Assembly: GCA_012744475.1 (NCBI GenBank)
Contig: JAAYBV010000065.1
Span: 1 to 46,186, forward strand
Direction: 5' to 3'
Origin: Phycisphaerae bacterium
GTDB taxonomy: Bacteria > Planctomycetota > Phycisphaerae > Sedimentisphaerales > Anaerobacaceae
DNA length: 46,186 bases
Part shown: in pieces, positions 24,482 to 32,391 of the stretch
Position numbering within the stretch: position 1 is the stretch's first letter
Layout: each line of letters starts with the position of its first letter
The notes under the pieces: generated by a model
Database searches by the model: none
What the model saw: only the letters and a program-made list of their open reading frames with translations
Told to the model about the DNA's origin: nothing
Translations under genes and position numbers: made by a program

Positions 24482-25759
24482 TCAGGTTCGGGTGAGCGTC
24501 TGGTTTCGTCGGGGTCCGACGCCGATCATCTCGATCGGCCGGCGGACGATCCGTTCGATCTGCTCGACGTACTGACGGGCGTTGGCCGGCAACTGATCGA
24601 ACCTCGTGGCCGCGCTGATGTCCTCGTCCCAGCCGGGCAGCGTTTCATAGATCGGCTTGGCCCGGGCCAGGCGGGCAATGTTAGCCGGGAAGAACGTGGT
24701 CTCCCGTCCGTCGAGTTCGTACGCGCGGCAGACCTTCAACTCCTTCAGTCCGGTCAGCGTGTCGAGGTGCAGCAGAACAAGGCTGTCGACCGAACCGATC
24801 CGGGCGCTGTACATGACCGCCACCGCGTCGAACCACCCGCATCGTCGGGGTCGCCCGGTCGTCGTGCCGTACTCGTGGCCGGCATCGCGGATGTACTGGC
24901 CCACCTCGTTGTCCTGCTCAGTGGGAAACGGACCGGCGCCCACGCGGGTTGTATAGGCCTTGATGACACCGATGTACTTGTCCACCCTCCGCGCCGGCAC
25001 GCCGCAGCCCGCCGGAAGCCCCAGCGAGCTGGAGTTCGAGCTGGTCACAAAGGGAAACGTGCCGTGGTCGAGGTCCAGCAGCGAGCCCTGCGCCCCTTCG
25101 AACAGGACCGATTTGCCCTGTTCGATGGAGGTGTGCAGCAGTTCGGTGGTGTCGGTGATGAACGGCCCGAGCCGCTCGGCGTAGCGCTTGCACTTATCGA
25201 AGATCGTCGAAGCCGCCATCGGCTCGGCTCCATAGAGCGATCCGAAGAGCTTGTTTTTGTATTCGAGGATGATGCCGAGTTTGGTCTTCAGAGCGTCGAG
25301 GTCGCGCAGGTCCCCCACGCGCACGGCATAGCTGCGTCCAACCTTGTCGGCGTAGCACGGCCCGATGCCGCGAACCGTCGTGCCGATCTTGCCTTCGCCA
25401 AGGGATTCTTCGCGGAGCTGGTCCTCGCGTTTATGGTAGTCCAGCACCACATGGGCGTTCTCACTGATGAACAGACGGCCGTCGAGAGAGATGCCGCGTC
25501 CGGCCAGTTCGTCGATTTCGCCCAGGAGGACCTCCGGATCGACCACCACGGCGTTGGCGATCACGCACGCAACGTCCGGGCGAATGGAACCACTCGGAAG
25601 CAGATGAAGGGCAAAGCGACGATCCCCGATGACCACAGTGTGCCCGGCGTTGGAACCGCCTCCGAACCGGACCACCATGTCGCTCCGCTCGGCAAGGATG
25701 TCAACGACCTTGCCCTTGCCTTCGTCGCCCCACTGCAATCCAACCACGCAGATGTTCAT
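24482..25759 (-). CDS. purA: adenylosuccinate synthetase
   Basis: A 425-aa GTP-dependent enzyme that joins IMP and aspartate, the first committed step to AMP. It begins MNICVVGLQWGDEGKGKVVD with the GTP-binding loop (Asp12, Lys15, Lys17), followed by GGSNAGHTVV with the catalytic His, GIGPCYADKVGR, FEGAQGSLLDLDHGTFPFVTSSN and the C-terminal TTGRPRRCGWFD. Upstream in-frame codons to 25843 are not family-like; ATG 25759 is chosen. First recognised enzyme of the minus-strand run that leads to recO. Confidence 0.97.
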   Translation of the reverse strand: MNICVVGLQWGDEGKGKVVDILAERSDMVVRFGGGSNAGHTVVIGDRRFALHLLPSGSIRPDVACVIANAVVVDPEVLLGEIDELAGRGISLDGRLFISENAHVVLDYHKREDQLREESLGEGKIGTTVRGIGPCYADKVGRSYAVRVGDLRDLDALKTKLGIILEYKNKLFGSLYGAEPMAASTIFDKCKRYAERLGPFITDTTELLHTSIEQGKSVLFEGAQGSLLDLDHGTFPFVTSSNSSSLGLPAGCGVPARRVDKYIGVIKAYTTRVGAGPFPTEQDNEVGQYIRDAGHEYGTTTGRPRRCGWFDAVAVMYSARIGSVDSLVLLHLDTLTGLKELKVCRAYELDGRETTFFPANIARLARAKPIYETLPGWDEDISAATRFDQLPANARQYVEQIERIVRRPIEMIGVGPRRNQTLTRT

Positions 25760-25876
25760 TCCACCCGTGCTTCCCAAAACGCGCCCAAGACCGGTTCCAG
25801 CAACAAACCGCAATAGCCTACAGAGGCAGACTATGGCGGTCAACCAAATATTCCCGGGCCCACCGAGAGGGGGTCG

Positions 25877-26338
25877 TCAGGTGATTTGTGCGACGAGATG
25901 ATCGAGAACCGGCCCCAGGTTGTCGTATTGCCGGTCACTCAGGCGGTGACGGACCTCGGCGTCGCCGGAGTCCTTGTAGATGATGGTGAAATGCCCCTTC
26001 TGCTCGAAGTGCGTCTTATCGATCGCCTCGATGGCATCGTAGGGAATTCTCTTCCTGCCGGCGATGATCAGCTCTTTTTCGTCGGCCACCACTTTGCGGC
26101 CACGGACAGCAAGGAAATACGCGCCGATGGCCACCGCCAATCCCAGGAACACGGGAGGAGATTTCCGGTTGAACTCGAGCACGCCGTTCGGATGGCCCTG
26201 CTCGTCCGTGTGCTCGTTGATGAAGCTCTTGTTGAGGTAGCCGTCGTAGGCGAACCACGCCCCCAGAACCAGACACGCCACGATGTAGATCTTGAAGTTG
26301 CCCCGCCTGTACTTGCTCAGAGGCGCCTCTATCGCCAT
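25877..26338 (-). CDS. small two-TM membrane protein with PH-like tail
   Basis: A 153-aa protein that I do not recognise by name. Two hydrophobic segments (residues about 16-32 and 62-78) are followed by a basic, beta-rich tail: VVADEKELIIAGRKRIPYDAIEAIDKTHFEQKGHFTIIYKD, which reads like a bacterial PH-domain (bPH/YdbT-like). The C-terminus is DRQYDNLGPVLDHLVAQIT. AGGAGAGG precedes the ATG. It lies 19 bases after the 26358-27119 gene and upstream of purA on the same strand, so it is probably in the same unit. Confidence 0.75.
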   Translation of the reverse strand: MAIEAPLSKYRRGNFKIYIVACLVLGAWFAYDGYLNKSFINEHTDEQGHPNGVLEFNRKSPPVFLGLAVAIGAYFLAVRGRKVVADEKELIIAGRKRIPYDAIEAIDKTHFEQKGHFTIIYKDSGDAEVRHRLSDRQYDNLGPVLDHLVAQIT

Positions 26339-26357
26339 TGAACCTCTCCTAATGGGA

Positions 26358-27119
26358 CTACGTGGAACGCCGTTGCGCGATGACCTCCGTCAGAGGCTGC
26401 ACGAAGTAGTGGACGATCTTCTCGGCCATCAGGCTCTCGGCGAGGTGACACTGGTTCTCGAACGAGGCCAAGGCGTCGAACCTCTCCTCCGGGTTGGGGT
26501 ACTGACGGACCGTCACCGAGAGCGTAATGCAGTCTTCGCGATTAGGCTCCTTCTCGCCCGGCTCGTAGACGCTGGTCTTGGACTCGATGCTGACCCTCGC
26601 CTGGGTCCGCAGATCGTCCGACAGGGACACGACCATGGAAGGCGAGAAGACGATGGGCTTGCTGTGCGGCAGATCGAGCAGCCAGTTGAACGCGCTGGCC
26701 CCAAACAGGGCCTCGGCAATGACCTCATCGTGCTGGCCAGCGCAATCGAAATCCATGACGAACGACAGATCGATCGAGTCGACGTCCAGCGGCGTGACAC
26801 CGAGCATGTACGGCATCAGTTCCAGGACCAGCCGGTCCTGGCGATAGGCGTCCTCGAACGTCGCGGGATTGGCCATTCCCGAGCCGATGCGGTCCCCTTC
26901 GAGACTGATCCATCGGTACGTCCCTGCGGTGTGGTCTTCTTCGAGGTAGTAGTCGTTGTTGTCGCGACGGAGGAACCGTCCCATCGCCGGAAACTGCTTC
27001 TGAATCCGGTCGAAGAAGGTCAGAATCGTGTCCCTCTCCCCCGGCAGATCCAGCTCCGTGTTGACGTAGAGGTCAACGTAGATGTCGTCACAGAGAGAAC
27101 TATAGCTATTCGCCGACAT
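26358..27119 (-). CDS. cytosolic protein of unknown function
   Basis: A 253-aa acidic protein without signal peptide or membrane segments; not recognised. It opens MSANSYSSLCDDIYVDLYVNTE and contains several short strand-like phrases (VDSIDLSFVMDFDCAGQHDEVIAEALFG, PIVFSPSMVVSLSDDLRTQARVSIESKTSVYEP is too weak to name). The start ATG 27119 has GGAGGG about ten bases upstream; an earlier in-frame ATG at 27137 has no ribosome site. First gene of the minus-strand run toward purA. Possibly specific to the planctomycete lineage. Confidence 0.7.
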   Translation of the reverse strand: MSANSYSSLCDDIYVDLYVNTELDLPGERDTILTFFDRIQKQFPAMGRFLRRDNNDYYLEEDHTAGTYRWISLEGDRIGSGMANPATFEDAYRQDRLVLELMPYMLGVTPLDVDSIDLSFVMDFDCAGQHDEVIAEALFGASAFNWLLDLPHSKPIVFSPSMVVSLSDDLRTQARVSIESKTSVYEPGEKEPNREDCITLSVTVRQYPNPEERFDALASFENQCHLAESLMAEKIVHYFVQPLTEVIAQRRST

Positions 27120-27212
27120 GGGGGCCGAACCCTCCATATTATCTACTGCGTCACGTTATCAGGCCGGCCCGGAGGAACATCCGTACTACGGAACCCCCGC
27201 CGGTTCATCTCG

Positions 27213-27218
27213 ATTATA
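27213..27218 (-). promoter_or_regulatory. candidate -10 box upstream of the 26358-27119 gene
   Basis: A perfect TATAAT on the minus strand about 94 bases before the ATG, in the 200-base gap after uppP. The -35 position (TGGGAA) is poor. It is the only promoter-like word seen for the ten-gene run. Confidence 0.3.
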
Positions 27219-27319
27219 CGCTCAGAATACGCGTTTTCCCACTTATTTTCGCCTGATCCTGTCAAATCTGCCCAGCTTGCGCGCCACACCATACCCCCGA
27301 CGGAAGCCGGTGTATCTCG

Positions 27320-28159
27320 TTACGATAGCAGAAGATAGATTAGACTCCCGACAGACAGAGCATAGCAGTAGAAGCCGAAATACCTCAGTTTGGCCACCCT
27401 CGATACGACCAGCAGCAGTCTCAGGGCGCCGACGCCCACAACCGCGGCGGAAACCGCGCCGGCCAGGGCAACGGGAACACCCATGCCGCTCGTCCCAATG
27501 CTCTGCCAGTTGCCCGCCGTCTCGAGCACAGTTGCCCCCAGAATCGCCGGTATTCCGATCAACATGCTAAACTCGACCGCCCGACTTCGCTGCAGGCCAA
27601 GCAGAACCGCCACGCCAATGGTCGCGCCGCTTCGCGAGATCCCCGGCAGCACCGCCACACCCTGAGCCAGACCGACGAGAGCAGCGCTTTTGAGCCCGAA
27701 ACTCGCCAGATCGAATGGACTTGTCTTACGCCGGTCGGTCAGCCAGAGCAGCGTTCCGGTCACCGCCCACATCAGGGCTACGACCAGCAGGCTGCCCCGC
27801 GCATCGGTGAAGACCTTTTTGAGGGGCAGGACGAGAATCCCCGTGCAGAAATTGGCGATCAGCACCATCAGAATCACGCGGGTCAGGGACAGCGATCCGG
27901 CAGAGGCGGTTGACTCGCACGCGTCGCGGCCAAGGGATGAAGGCTGCCTCAGGAACCGGTACAGGGGCTTGCGAAATACAAACAGGACCGCCGCTACCGT
28001 GCCGACGTGCGTCGCCAGGTCGAACAGCAGCATCTCGGGGCTTTCGGCGTCGAAGCCGAACAGCGTCTCGAACAGAACCAGATGCCCGGAGGAAGAGACG
28101 GGTAGAAACTCCGTGAGGCCTTGAACGATACCAAGAAAAACGGCTGTCAGGATATCCAT
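27320..28159 (-). CDS. uppP: undecaprenyl-diphosphatase
   Basis: A 279-aa integral membrane phosphatase (BacA family) that recycles the undecaprenyl lipid carrier made by UppS. N-terminal catalytic motif GIVQGLTEFLPVSSSGHL (Glu14-Glu17 region), the second motif PGISRSGATIGVAVLLG with the conserved Arg and Ser, and about eight hydrophobic helices. A 24-codon upstream extension (MLHDDQTEG) is discarded; ATG 28159 is preceded by GGAG. It follows pgpA after 61 bases on the same strand. Confidence 0.94.
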   Translation of the reverse strand: MDILTAVFLGIVQGLTEFLPVSSSGHLVLFETLFGFDAESPEMLLFDLATHVGTVAAVLFVFRKPLYRFLRQPSSLGRDACESTASAGSLSLTRVILMVLIANFCTGILVLPLKKVFTDARGSLLVVALMWAVTGTLLWLTDRRKTSPFDLASFGLKSAALVGLAQGVAVLPGISRSGATIGVAVLLGLQRSRAVEFSMLIGIPAILGATVLETAGNWQSIGTSGMGVPVALAGAVSAAVVGVGALRLLLVVSRVAKLRYFGFYCYALSVGSLIYLLLS

Positions 28160-28220
28160 TCCATCTCCGCAACGCAGCAACCCGTGTCGACGCCGCCGGC
28201 CCAAGCCCTCGGTCTGATCG

Positions 28221-28721
28221 TCATGCAACAATCCATAGCTCTACGACAATCGCGAGAAGGACCGCCGCGAAGACCCCGGCGAGCAGGTCGTCGGCCAGCA
28301 CTCCCCAACCCTCCGGCAGCGCCTCCAGTTTCCTTATCGGCCAAGGCTTGCTGATGTCGAGAACTCGAAAAAGTAGAAAACCTGTCGCCGCCACCAGGCA
28401 GCACTGCTTCAAAGACAAGTCCGCCGGCAGGAACCAGACCGCAACCAGGAAAACCACCGCCTGGCCGGCCACTTCATCGATCACAATCTCGCCCGGATCG
28501 GTCTTGCCCGCCAGAGCCGCGACGGCAGGCACACAGACGACGCAGGCCACAGAGGCGGCGATCACGAAGGCCGCCATCACTGCCGCGATGACCGCTGCCG
28601 ACGCGTCAAGATGTGCCAGCACCGCGAACACCACCACCGGCGGCAGCGACCCCCATGTCCCCGGTGCGATCGGCAGCCAGCCCAGCCCAAAACACGATGC
28701 AATCAGTCGTCTCCAGTTCAT
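28221..28721 (-). CDS. pgpA: phosphatidylglycerophosphatase A
   Basis: A 166-aa membrane phosphatase that makes phosphatidylglycerol from its phosphate. PgpA motifs are complete: LGWLPIAPGTWGSLPPV, GEIVIDEVAGQAV, FRVLDISKPWPIRKLEALPEGWGVLADDLLAGV. Four hydrophobic segments. ATG 28721 starts the family N-terminus; the frame extends upstream to 28769 but that part overlaps the promoter. No Shine-Dalgarno sequence is seen. With uppP, cdsA and uppS it forms a local cluster of envelope-lipid genes. Confidence 0.93.
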   Translation of the reverse strand: MNWRRLIASCFGLGWLPIAPGTWGSLPPVVVFAVLAHLDASAAVIAAVMAAFVIAASVACVVCVPAVAALAGKTDPGEIVIDEVAGQAVVFLVAVWFLPADLSLKQCCLVAATGFLLFRVLDISKPWPIRKLEALPEGWGVLADDLLAGVFAAVLLAIVVELWIVA

Positions 28722-28730
28722 AGGGCCAAG

Positions 28731-28759
28731 ACAATACCCCACGTCCTCCACCGCGTCAA
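28731..28759 (-). promoter_or_regulatory. promoter of pgpA-uppP
   Basis: On the minus strand: TTGACG (28759-28754), 17 bases, TATTGT (28736-28731). The -10 box ends ten bases before the pgpA ATG, so the 5' leader would be only a few bases long. Confidence 0.5.
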
Positions 28760-28779
28760 AAGGAAACACACGTCATGAC

Positions 28780-28815
28780 AAAAAGGGGCCTGCACTTCGG
28801 TGGTGCAGGCCCCTT
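28780..28815 (-). terminator. rho-independent terminator of the 899-aa secreted protein gene
   Basis: Arms at 28783-28795 and 28803-28815 (core GGGGCCTGCAC / GTGCAGGCCCC) form a long perfect stem with a 7-base loop. Read on the minus strand it is followed by TTTTT (28784-28780), the standard intrinsic terminator form. It lies 31 bases beyond the stop of the gene and isolates it from pgpA. Confidence 0.9.
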
Positions 28816-28845
28816 CGACAAGCGTGCGGGGATATGGAGCCTGCC

Positions 28846-31545
28846 CTATTGGGCGGGCGTGCCGATCAGTTCCACCTCTGCGATCTGCATGTTCCCATCG
28901 TTGCCGTCCCTAAGGCTCGGGAACACGATCTGATAGAACTTGTAAGCGACGGTGTTCTCGAACTCGATCGGGGTGGTCGTCCTGGTGAAACGAGGCCACA
29001 CCGTCTCCTGGCTGAAGTCCACGATGTCGCCGGAGGCTATCAGCTCATACGGCCCGTCGATGCTCGCATTCGAACCGGAAAGCTCAAACGAAATCGGGTC
29101 CCGGCTGTAGTCGTCATTGGCGCTGGTGAAGGTCAACCCCGCGACCACGGTGGAACCGATCAGAGGCGCCACCTGGAACCCGGTGGCCATGGCGCCGCCC
29201 TTGCGGTGCAGGTACTTTGTACTCGACTGGTTGTCGACTGCCAGGGCAGGATACTCAGCGGCAGGCCAATCGTTGTCATTCGGAACGCCTTGGACGGTGT
29301 CGCCCGGACCGGTGATATCGGCAGCGACGGTGGCGAGAACCTCAGGGTAAAGCCGGATGTCGTCGATGTACAGGGTGCCCTTGGCGCCGGCGCCCTCAAC
29401 GCCGATGATCAGCGAGCGAACGTTGCTGACGTTGCCGGCCGCGGACAGATCGATGCTCCACAGCAGCCACGTCGTACGGGCGAGGTTGATGGCGGGACCG
29501 TCGTACGCGATCTTCGTGTTGTTGACCTTAACGTACAACTGGCCCGTGTTGCCGGCCGCGCCGTAGAAGTACAGCGACAGGCCCTGGACGCCATGCAGCG
29601 ACCAATCCGCCGACAGTTCAAGTTCCGCCTCGGAGGTGGCGGCAGACGCGTTGTCGTAGGACAGGGGCATCGACTGCCGGCCGCTGTGGACGATGGTTTG
29701 CTCGGCAAACGGGGCGTTGATGTGACCTACCGTCGAACCGGTGTCGTTGACCCAGCCGTCGATCCAGGTGTCGAAGATCGTCGTGCCGGCCTCGATGTCG
29801 TCGGTGTAGCTCTCGAAGTCGTCAACCACGATGTACTCCTGGGCGGTGAAGCTCCAGACCCGGCCCGGCCAAGTGGCGACCGCTTCCGCCTCGTTGACCT
29901 CATCCACCCGCCAGTAGTACGTCTGGCCCAGCACAAGCCCTTCGGGGCTGTAATTGTGCTCGGTGACCGTAGCGACCAGGGCGGCGCCGTCGATGACGGC
30001 TTGCTCATCGGCGCTGAGACACACCTGATGCGAAGCGGCTTCGCGGCCGGGACGCCAGTTCAGTGTTCCGTTGACGTCGACGCCCGCGGCGCCGTCGGCC
30101 GGCTGCGGACCTCTGGCCCGGACGGGCTTGTGAAGGAAGCGGACCTCGCTGAGACCGCACTGCCCTGTAGGCCCGTAGGTGCTGTGAACAACGATGCGGA
30201 CGAACCGGGCGCCAATACCGGCGAAATCCACCGTCGTATTGTGGACGTATGCGGCCTTCGCCGTCGCCTGGGCAAACTGGAAGTCGCCGAGAGCGGTCCA
30301 CGCAGCGCCGTCCTCGGAGTACTCGACCGTCACGTCTTTGAGCCCGAAACCGAGCATCTTCTCGAATTCGCTGTTGTAATTCCACACCCACATTTCCGCG
30401 AGCTTGTGGACGGCATCGAACTCGTACTGGATGTAGGCAGGCTCGGCGTCCGTCGGCATACCCAGCCACGCTTCCGTCGTCTTGAGAGAGTGCAGGCCGT
30501 TCTCGTCGAGGCCGGAGCCGTCGACGGAATACTCCGGTCCGGCCCCATCCATCGGCGTGGTGTTGCTGGTGGCGATGATGTTCTGGATCGGATAGAGGAA
30601 CGGCTCGGTCGTGAAGGTCCACACCGGCCCGGCGAAGATCGTGTCGGGCGTGGCGTTGACCTCATCGACGCGCCAGTAATAGGTCTGCCCGAACTCCAAC
30701 AGGCCGGCCGGATCGTAGGCCGTGCCGCTCTGGCCCTGACTGGCCAGGACTCCCATTGCGTCGGCCCGGCTGGCGGCGCTGACCGCCGCCGCATCCGTGC
30801 CGAAGTACACGTCGTGCGACGCCGCATACGAGCCGGCGGTCCAGCCCAGCACGCCGTCACGAACCACGTCGATTTCCCCATCGGCCGGGACCGGCGCGCT
30901 GGCCGTGGCCTGACTTTCTGCCAGCGTTTGCAGCACGATCTCGTCGTAGTAGACCACCGAAGCGCCGTTGGCGAACAGATCGATCACGCCGATCGTCCCG
31001 TGCACGTTGTCGTCCCACACGTGCGTGGTGAACAGCGTGCCGTTGTAGTACTCCTCGACCGTGTTGTTGTCCAGATCGATGAGGAACCTCAGCTCGACCC
31101 ATTCGTCGTACACGATCGTGCCCGTGTCAGAGGTGTACGACGAGGTGATGGCGCCGCCGGCCAGATTGAACTGCGTCTGGACCGACCAGTCCTGGTTGGC
31201 GTTGTCGTCGTAGCTGTTGAGCAGGATGAACCAGGACGTACCGGTGCCGCCGGAAGGAATGTACTGCATGGCGGTGAAGACCCACACGCCGCCGGCCACA
31301 TCGAACTCGTGCACCAAGTCGGAGGCGCCGGCGATGGCGATCGAATTGCTGCCGCTGTAGGCGAACGCATCGGAGACGGATGCCCCCGCCGCCGCATCAT
31401 TGTTCCACCCCTTCCATCCACCTTGTCCGTGGATGGCGCTGCCGGCCACGTAAGACTCGAAATCCTCGTTGAGCACACTGGCGGAGGCGACGACCCCTGC
31501 ACTCAACACAAGCAGAGCCATCACCGCAAATCGGAGACTTCTCAT
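28846..31545 (-). CDS. modular secreted protein with discoidin- and fibronectin-like domains
   Basis: An 899-aa exported protein, probably an adhesin or polysaccharide-binding protein. Signal peptide MRSLRFAVMALLVLSAGVVASA. Approximate modules: 25-205 a concanavalin-like region (LNEDFESYVAGS); 210-315 a fibronectin-like module ending YYWRVDEVNATPD; 316-470 an F5/8-type (discoidin) domain (YIQYEFDAVHKLAEMWVWNYN, RFVRIVVHSTYG); 475-570 a second fibronectin-like module ending YYWRVDEVNEAE; 571-735 a carbohydrate-binding-like beta-sandwich (VVDDFESYTDDIEAG, LYIDDIRLYPE); 740-899 a second discoidin-like domain. No catalytic domain or anchor is seen. ATG 31545 follows GGAGGAG; the frame opens at GTG 31554. 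Such architectures are common in polymer-degrading Planctomycetota. Confidence 0.82.
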   Translation of the reverse strand: MRSLRFAVMALLVLSAGVVASASVLNEDFESYVAGSAIHGQGGWKGWNNDAAAGASVSDAFAYSGSNSIAIAGASDLVHEFDVAGGVWVFTAMQYIPSGGTGTSWFILLNSYDDNANQDWSVQTQFNLAGGAITSSYTSDTGTIVYDEWVELRFLIDLDNNTVEEYYNGTLFTTHVWDDNVHGTIGVIDLFANGASVVYYDEIVLQTLAESQATASAPVPADGEIDVVRDGVLGWTAGSYAASHDVYFGTDAAAVSAASRADAMGVLASQGQSGTAYDPAGLLEFGQTYYWRVDEVNATPDTIFAGPVWTFTTEPFLYPIQNIIATSNTTPMDGAGPEYSVDGSGLDENGLHSLKTTEAWLGMPTDAEPAYIQYEFDAVHKLAEMWVWNYNSEFEKMLGFGLKDVTVEYSEDGAAWTALGDFQFAQATAKAAYVHNTTVDFAGIGARFVRIVVHSTYGPTGQCGLSEVRFLHKPVRARGPQPADGAAGVDVNGTLNWRPGREAASHQVCLSADEQAVIDGAALVATVTEHNYSPEGLVLGQTYYWRVDEVNEAEAVATWPGRVWSFTAQEYIVVDDFESYTDDIEAGTTIFDTWIDGWVNDTGSTVGHINAPFAEQTIVHSGRQSMPLSYDNASAATSEAELELSADWSLHGVQGLSLYFYGAAGNTGQLYVKVNNTKIAYDGPAINLARTTWLLWSIDLSAAGNVSNVRSLIIGVEGAGAKGTLYIDDIRLYPEVLATVAADITGPGDTVQGVPNDNDWPAAEYPALAVDNQSSTKYLHRKGGAMATGFQVAPLIGSTVVAGLTFTSANDDYSRDPISFELSGSNASIDGPYELIASGDIVDFSQETVWPRFTRTTTPIEFENTVAYKFYQIVFPSLRDGNDGNMQIAEVELIGTPAQ

Positions 31546-31655
31546 AGCACCCACTCCTCCAAGATATGGTTAGGCAAGGCAGGAACGGTGCGTGCCAGGA
31601 GCGCAACAAGCCGCTCTCTGCGTCGCGCACTTCGGGCCCCACCGGACAACCGTCC

Positions 31656-31684
31656 AGTATAGCGACAGGGCCGATAAAAAACAA
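31656..31684 (-). promoter_or_regulatory. promoter of the 899-aa secreted protein gene
   Basis: On the minus strand: TTGTTT (31684-31679), 17 bases, TATACT (31661-31656). The leader would be about 105 bases. Confidence 0.45.
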
Positions 31685-31955
31685 GCAAAACCCCTGAGAC
31701 GACCCGAAAAACGGCTACAAAAGCGTTCGAACCTGGTCGGCTCGGCCTTGGGCAGCCTCATCGCGACCACTCAGGCGGCGATCCAGGTCCGGGGCAGGAC
31801 CAGGGCCCGGTGGAGCCGTATCGGTACGGCCAATCGCAGCAATACGACGAACCGAACACCGCCGCACACGAGCGGGCCGCCTTTCGCGTGTAAGACCCCA
31901 GTCGACGGGGGACGGACAACCGAGTATATTGTGGGCCGACGGTGCATTTTTGCTC

Positions 31956-31985
31956 TTGACTATTGTTCTGCTTTCCGTCTTTATG
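31956..31985 (+). promoter_or_regulatory. weak promoter candidate for the V-ATPase operon
   Basis: TTGACT (31956-31961), 18 bases, TTTATG (31980-31985). The -35 box is good, the -10 box poor. It is the best match seen in the 100 bases before the first ATPase gene. Confidence 0.25.
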
Positions 31986-32058
31986 GCGTTTTTCCCCAGC
32001 CTGAACCGTTCAATAGGACAAATCGACGGTTGCAGACCTCTGTTCTGGATTTGACTCT

Positions 32059-32391
32059 ATGAAGCGGATCATTGAAGAAGTCTTCGAAACGGAAGAGAAG
32101 GTCAGCGCGATTCTTCGACAGGCGCAGATGCAGGCCTCCGAGATTCGCCAGTCGGCCGAACGGGAGATTTCCGAATCGCTCGGCAGCGCGAAAGACCAAG
32201 CTCGACAGATCATCCAGACGGCCGTCGAGCGGGCCAGGAAAGAGGCTGAGCAGATCCGCGACGAGAGGCTCCGAACGGCCGAACAGGCCAAAGAAATGCT
32301 CGTCGGCAACAGCACCAGGAACCTTGACGGTCTGGTGGAGACCCTTTGCCGGGTGGTACGGACGACGGAGTACGAAACGGACAGCCATTGA
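32059..32391 (+). CDS. V/A-type ATPase subunit H (peripheral stalk, G-like)
   Basis: A 110-aa, almost entirely helical protein. Heptad-like runs rich in Glu, Arg, Gln and Ala (EEKVSAILRQAQMQASEIRQ, RARKEAEQIRDERLR) predict a long coiled coil, as in subunit H/G, which pairs with subunit E to form the peripheral stalks of V/A-type rotary ATPases. Function is read mainly from position, size and coiled coil, since the family is weakly conserved. First gene of the operon; its TGA overlaps the subunit C ATG (TGATG). No clear ribosome site before ATG 32059. Confidence 0.8.
   Translation: MKRIIEEVFETEEKVSAILRQAQMQASEIRQSAEREISESLGSAKDQARQIIQTAVERARKEAEQIRDERLRTAEQAKEMLVGNSTRNLDGLVETLCRVVRTTEYETDSH

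Larger units (their letters stand above)
31546..32058. other. non-coding divergent region before the V-ATPase operon
   Basis: 513 bases between the secreted-protein gene (minus) and the ATPase operon (plus). It contains a minus-strand promoter candidate (31656-31684) and a weak plus-strand one (31956-31985). A plus-strand frame open from 31678 to the TAA at 31891-31893 has protein-like composition in its second half (VEPYRYGQSQQYDEP) but no start codon, so it may be a gene remnant. The remainder shows nothing. Confidence 0.6.

Noticed and set aside
28348-31662. A 1104-codon plus-strand frame opposite pgpA and the secreted protein
   Set aside because: It runs antisense through two well-supported genes and a terminator and shows no domain; a shadow frame.
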